Positions 62,290-64,000 of a stretch of DNA of 64,000 nt are shown piece by piece. Position numbers and translations under genes: made by a program. Source of the DNA: Robertkochia solimangrovi. Its GTDB lineage: Bacteria; Bacteroidota; Bacteroidia; Flavobacteriales; Flavobacteriaceae. The notes under the pieces were generated by a model. That model did no database searches and was not told the origin of the DNA. It worked only from the letters and a program-made list of their open reading frames with translations. The stretch is taken from positions 62,001 to 126,000 of the forward strand of contig NZ_QKWN01000006.1 of the NCBI RefSeq assembly GCF_007279655.1, read 5' to 3'. Each line of letters starts with the position of its first letter. Position 1 is the stretch's first letter.

Positions 62290-62846
62290 ATCCGAAGATG
62301 ATCTTTATTAAAACTTAAAGGAAATGTTATTAGATCACAGAAGTTTTCCCACAAAAAAAGACTCATGATTTAGCTAATTCTGCCGTCGAACCGTAGCCTG
62401 AAGAATCAGTTCCGGATTCCCTGCTTTGCCAACCGTAACCCCGGAAGTAAAAGTTAGGTTCAAATCCTTCAAAAAAAGTCTGAATCTCTAATTATGTGGC
62501 AAGGGTTTTCTTAAGCGAATTTTACACTATAATAGTTCGGCTGAAAATCTGCATATACCATGGTGTTGGAGAAAACATAAACTTCAATATCTCAAACTAT
62601 GCAGAAAAAATCGAATCGTCACTAAAGCTTTCTACCTCATAATTTGGCTTTAATCCAGCGTTTGGGGTTAAAACTTAAAATTGGTTCTTAGAAAGAAAAA
62701 GATAGGATCAGTCGAATCCATGCAAGAATTTTATGATAAAATTTTTAAAGCGACAATTATCCAGCATTTAATTAAAAACGTAGCTTAGTGTCCGTGACCT
62801 TTATCAGCAAATAAAAACCTCGGCTTCTTAGTTCAACCCTGTAGCA
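62290..62846. other. Intergenic region before the metallo-beta-lactamase gene
   Basis: About 550 bases with no intact gene. On the minus strand a 38-codon open stretch (62374-62487) reads FTSGVTVGKAGNPELILQAT and ends at a TAG. It has no start codon and may be a relic. The divergent promoters of the sigma factor and the beta-lactamase must lie here. I see no clear TAnnTTTG element. Confidence 0.4.
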
Positions 62847-63605
62847 ATGACGACCCTAATAAGATCCTTTTTGTTTTTTTCTTTGATGATAACCTGCCTG
62901 AAAACATATACACAAAGAAACGATGAATTTCAGGCTAAGGTTTTATATCAATCAGATCATTTGGTTATCTCCCAGATCTCGGAGAATTCGTTCCTGCATA
63001 TTTCCTATTTGCAAACGTACGATTTTGGGAAAGTGCCGTGTAACGGACTTATCATTCGAAATGGTAAGGAAGCCCTCGTTTTGGATACACCTGTCAATGA
63101 TGCTGACGCTGAGGCGTTAATACAATGGGTACAGGAAACACTGGGTTGTCAGATCAACGCCGTCATACCCACACATTTCCATGAGGATTGTCTCGGCGGA
63201 TTACCGGCATTTGAGAAAAATGGGATTCCTTCCTATGCGAATTTCAAAACCATCGAACTGGCCAGGGATCAACATACGGCAGTTCCCGCGAATGGGTTTG
63301 AAAATTCCATGACTTTCATGATCGGTGATCAGCGTGTGGTCGTTAAATTCTATGGAGAGGGACATTCCAAAGATAATGTTATCGGCTATTTCTCTGGCGA
63401 TAATCTGATTTTTGGAGGATGCCTGATCAAGGAAATTGGAGCGGGAAAAGGATACCTTGGCGATGCGAATGTACGAGAGTGGTCAAATACCGTTAATTTA
63501 ATCAAAAAGGCATATCCGAATGTAAAGATCATTGTGCCAGGTCATGGAGCCTATGGAGATTCGCAATTACTGGATTACACCATGGAATTGTTTAGCAATC
63601 AATGA
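62847..63605 (+). CDS. Subclass B1 metallo-beta-lactamase
   Basis: A 252-residue exported enzyme (signal to about TYTQ, residue 23). All B1 zinc ligands are present: site 1 His110 and His112 (THFHEDCLGG) and His173 (GEGHSKDN); site 2 Asp114, Cys192 (FGGCLIKE) and His233 (VPGHG). The Lys three residues after the Cys (K195) is the B1 substrate-binding lysine. The length fits the family. Chromosomal B1 enzymes of flavobacteria hydrolyse carbapenems and most other beta-lactams with zinc. It overlaps the 3' end of the convergent RidA gene by 7 bases. No mobile element flanks it, so it is probably intrinsic. Confidence 0.9.
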   Translation: MTTLIRSFLFFSLMITCLKTYTQRNDEFQAKVLYQSDHLVISQISENSFLHISYLQTYDFGKVPCNGLIIRNGKEALVLDTPVNDADAEALIQWVQETLGCQINAVIPTHFHEDCLGGLPAFEKNGIPSYANFKTIELARDQHTAVPANGFENSMTFMIGDQRVVVKFYGEGHSKDNVIGYFSGDNLIFGGCLIKEIGAGKGYLGDANVREWSNTVNLIKKAYPNVKIIVPGHGAYGDSQLLDYTMELFSNQ

Positions 63606-63988
63606 GTAACAATGGCATCCACCTCAATTTCGATCAACCAGTCCGGATCTATAAAACCAGACACCTGCACGATCGTATCTACCGGTTTAATGGTTTTAAA
63701 ATAAGTGGATCTGACTGTAGCAGCCGCTTTCCAATCATCAATATTGATTAAAAGCATACGGGTTCTGATCACATCCTACAAACCTGAACCTGCACTTTCC
63801 AACGCTATTTTTATAGTCTCCAAACATTGCAAGGTTTGTCGGGAAATATCACCGATGCCTACGGTATCTCCATTTGCATCTATCGGCGCTGTTCCTCCTA
63901 TTGAAATATAGGGTCCTACCCGGACAGCACGACTGAAACCAACAATATCTTCATAGGGACTACCACTGGATATTAATACTCTTCTCAT
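63599..63988 (-). pseudogene. RidA family protein gene interrupted by an in-frame TAG
   Basis: From the ATG at 63988 the frame encodes a RidA/YjgF/UK114 protein (SSGSPYEDIVGFSRAVRVG, then SIGGTAPID). After 70 residues it meets TAG (63776-63778) at ESAGSGL-stop. In the same frame the protein resumes with DVIRTRMLLINIDDWKAA and ends DPDWLIEIEVDAIVTH with a TGA at 63599-63601. Without the TAG the 129-residue length is normal. RidA enzymes hydrolyse reactive imines or enamines made by amino-acid metabolism. It is a one-base nonsense pseudogene, a recent mutation, or a sequencing error. Confidence 0.85.
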
Positions 63989-64000
63989 TATCCGTTTATC

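Noticed and set aside
62374-62487. Open minus-strand segment with GVTVGKAGNPELILQAT
   Set aside because: It is only 38 codons, has no start codon, and I could not link it to any family with confidence. It is noted only as possible relic DNA.
46180-63778. Amber (TAG) recoding in this organism
   Set aside because: The two in-frame TAGs replace different residues (Tyr in the integrase relic, probably Gln or Glu in RidA), and one gene is already truncated. Ordinary nonsense mutation is simpler.
1-64000. CRISPR arrays, intact insertion sequences, rRNA genes
   Set aside because: I saw no spaced short repeats, no intact transposase gene with terminal repeats, and no rRNA sequence in the window.

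Overview
The window comes from the chromosome of a flavobacterium (phylum Bacteroidota). Supporting signs are AT-rich DNA, three SusC/SusD outer-membrane uptake pairs, two ECF sigma/FecR anti-sigma pairs, many short lipoprotein signals ending in Cys, TAnnTTTG-type promoter elements and a tRNA gene without an encoded CCA end. The mix of sulfatase, glycoside hydrolases and peptidases suggests a polymer degrader, plausibly marine or algae-associated. Genus cannot be fixed from the sequence alone.

Region 1 (1-12161, all minus strand) is one trans-envelope signalling and uptake locus. In order of transcription it holds an ECF sigma factor with no ordinary start codon, FecR, a SusC transducer with an STN domain, SusD, a DUF4843 lipoprotein, a PKD-like lipoprotein, and two thioredoxin-fold exported proteins. 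It ends at a strong terminator, followed by the start of another lipoprotein gene at the window edge. There are no glycoside hydrolases, so the cargo is probably not an ordinary glycan.

Region 2 (12435-31380) begins with an animal-type haem peroxidase. Next come an M61 peptidase, a GH97 enzyme, a DUF5695-like protein, a GH51 arabinofuranosidase and an S9 prolyl-oligopeptidase-type enzyme, all on the minus strand. A divergent SusC/SusD pair and an AraC-type regulator complete the region. An arabinofuranosidase and a GH97 with the retaining-type Asp, placed among peptidases, fit breakdown of an arabinosylated, galactosylated glycoprotein. A cluster of AACACT elements lies in the divergent promoter region.

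Region 3 (31506-42267) holds a second S9 peptidase, a Tat-exported PhoD-like phosphatase and a sulfatase, divergent from a SulP anion transporter and an ETHE1-type persulfide dioxygenase fused to two rhodanese domains. The last two genes share the same GTAAC-N4-GTTAC dyad at the same spacing from a candidate promoter, so they probably form a small sulfur regulon.

Region 4 (42477-53998) is mixed. It contains DUF6157 and DUF4251 proteins, tRNA-Pro(GGG), a propeller-type secreted enzyme, and a remnant of a tyrosine recombinase whose catalytic Tyr codon is now TAG. LysR/LysE, a glutamine-amidotransferase fragment, an ABC permease fused to an M1 peptidase with its ATPase, an XRE/DUF2975 pair and a YdeI-like protein follow.

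Region 5 (54037-62238, minus strand) has a small lipoprotein, then an NPP-type phosphodiesterase joined to SusD and an STN-type SusC under its own FecR/ECF pair. This looks like a regulated system for phosphodiester or nucleotide substrates.

The right end has a subclass B1 metallo-beta-lactamase with all zinc ligands and, convergent with it, a RidA-family gene broken by one in-frame TAG.
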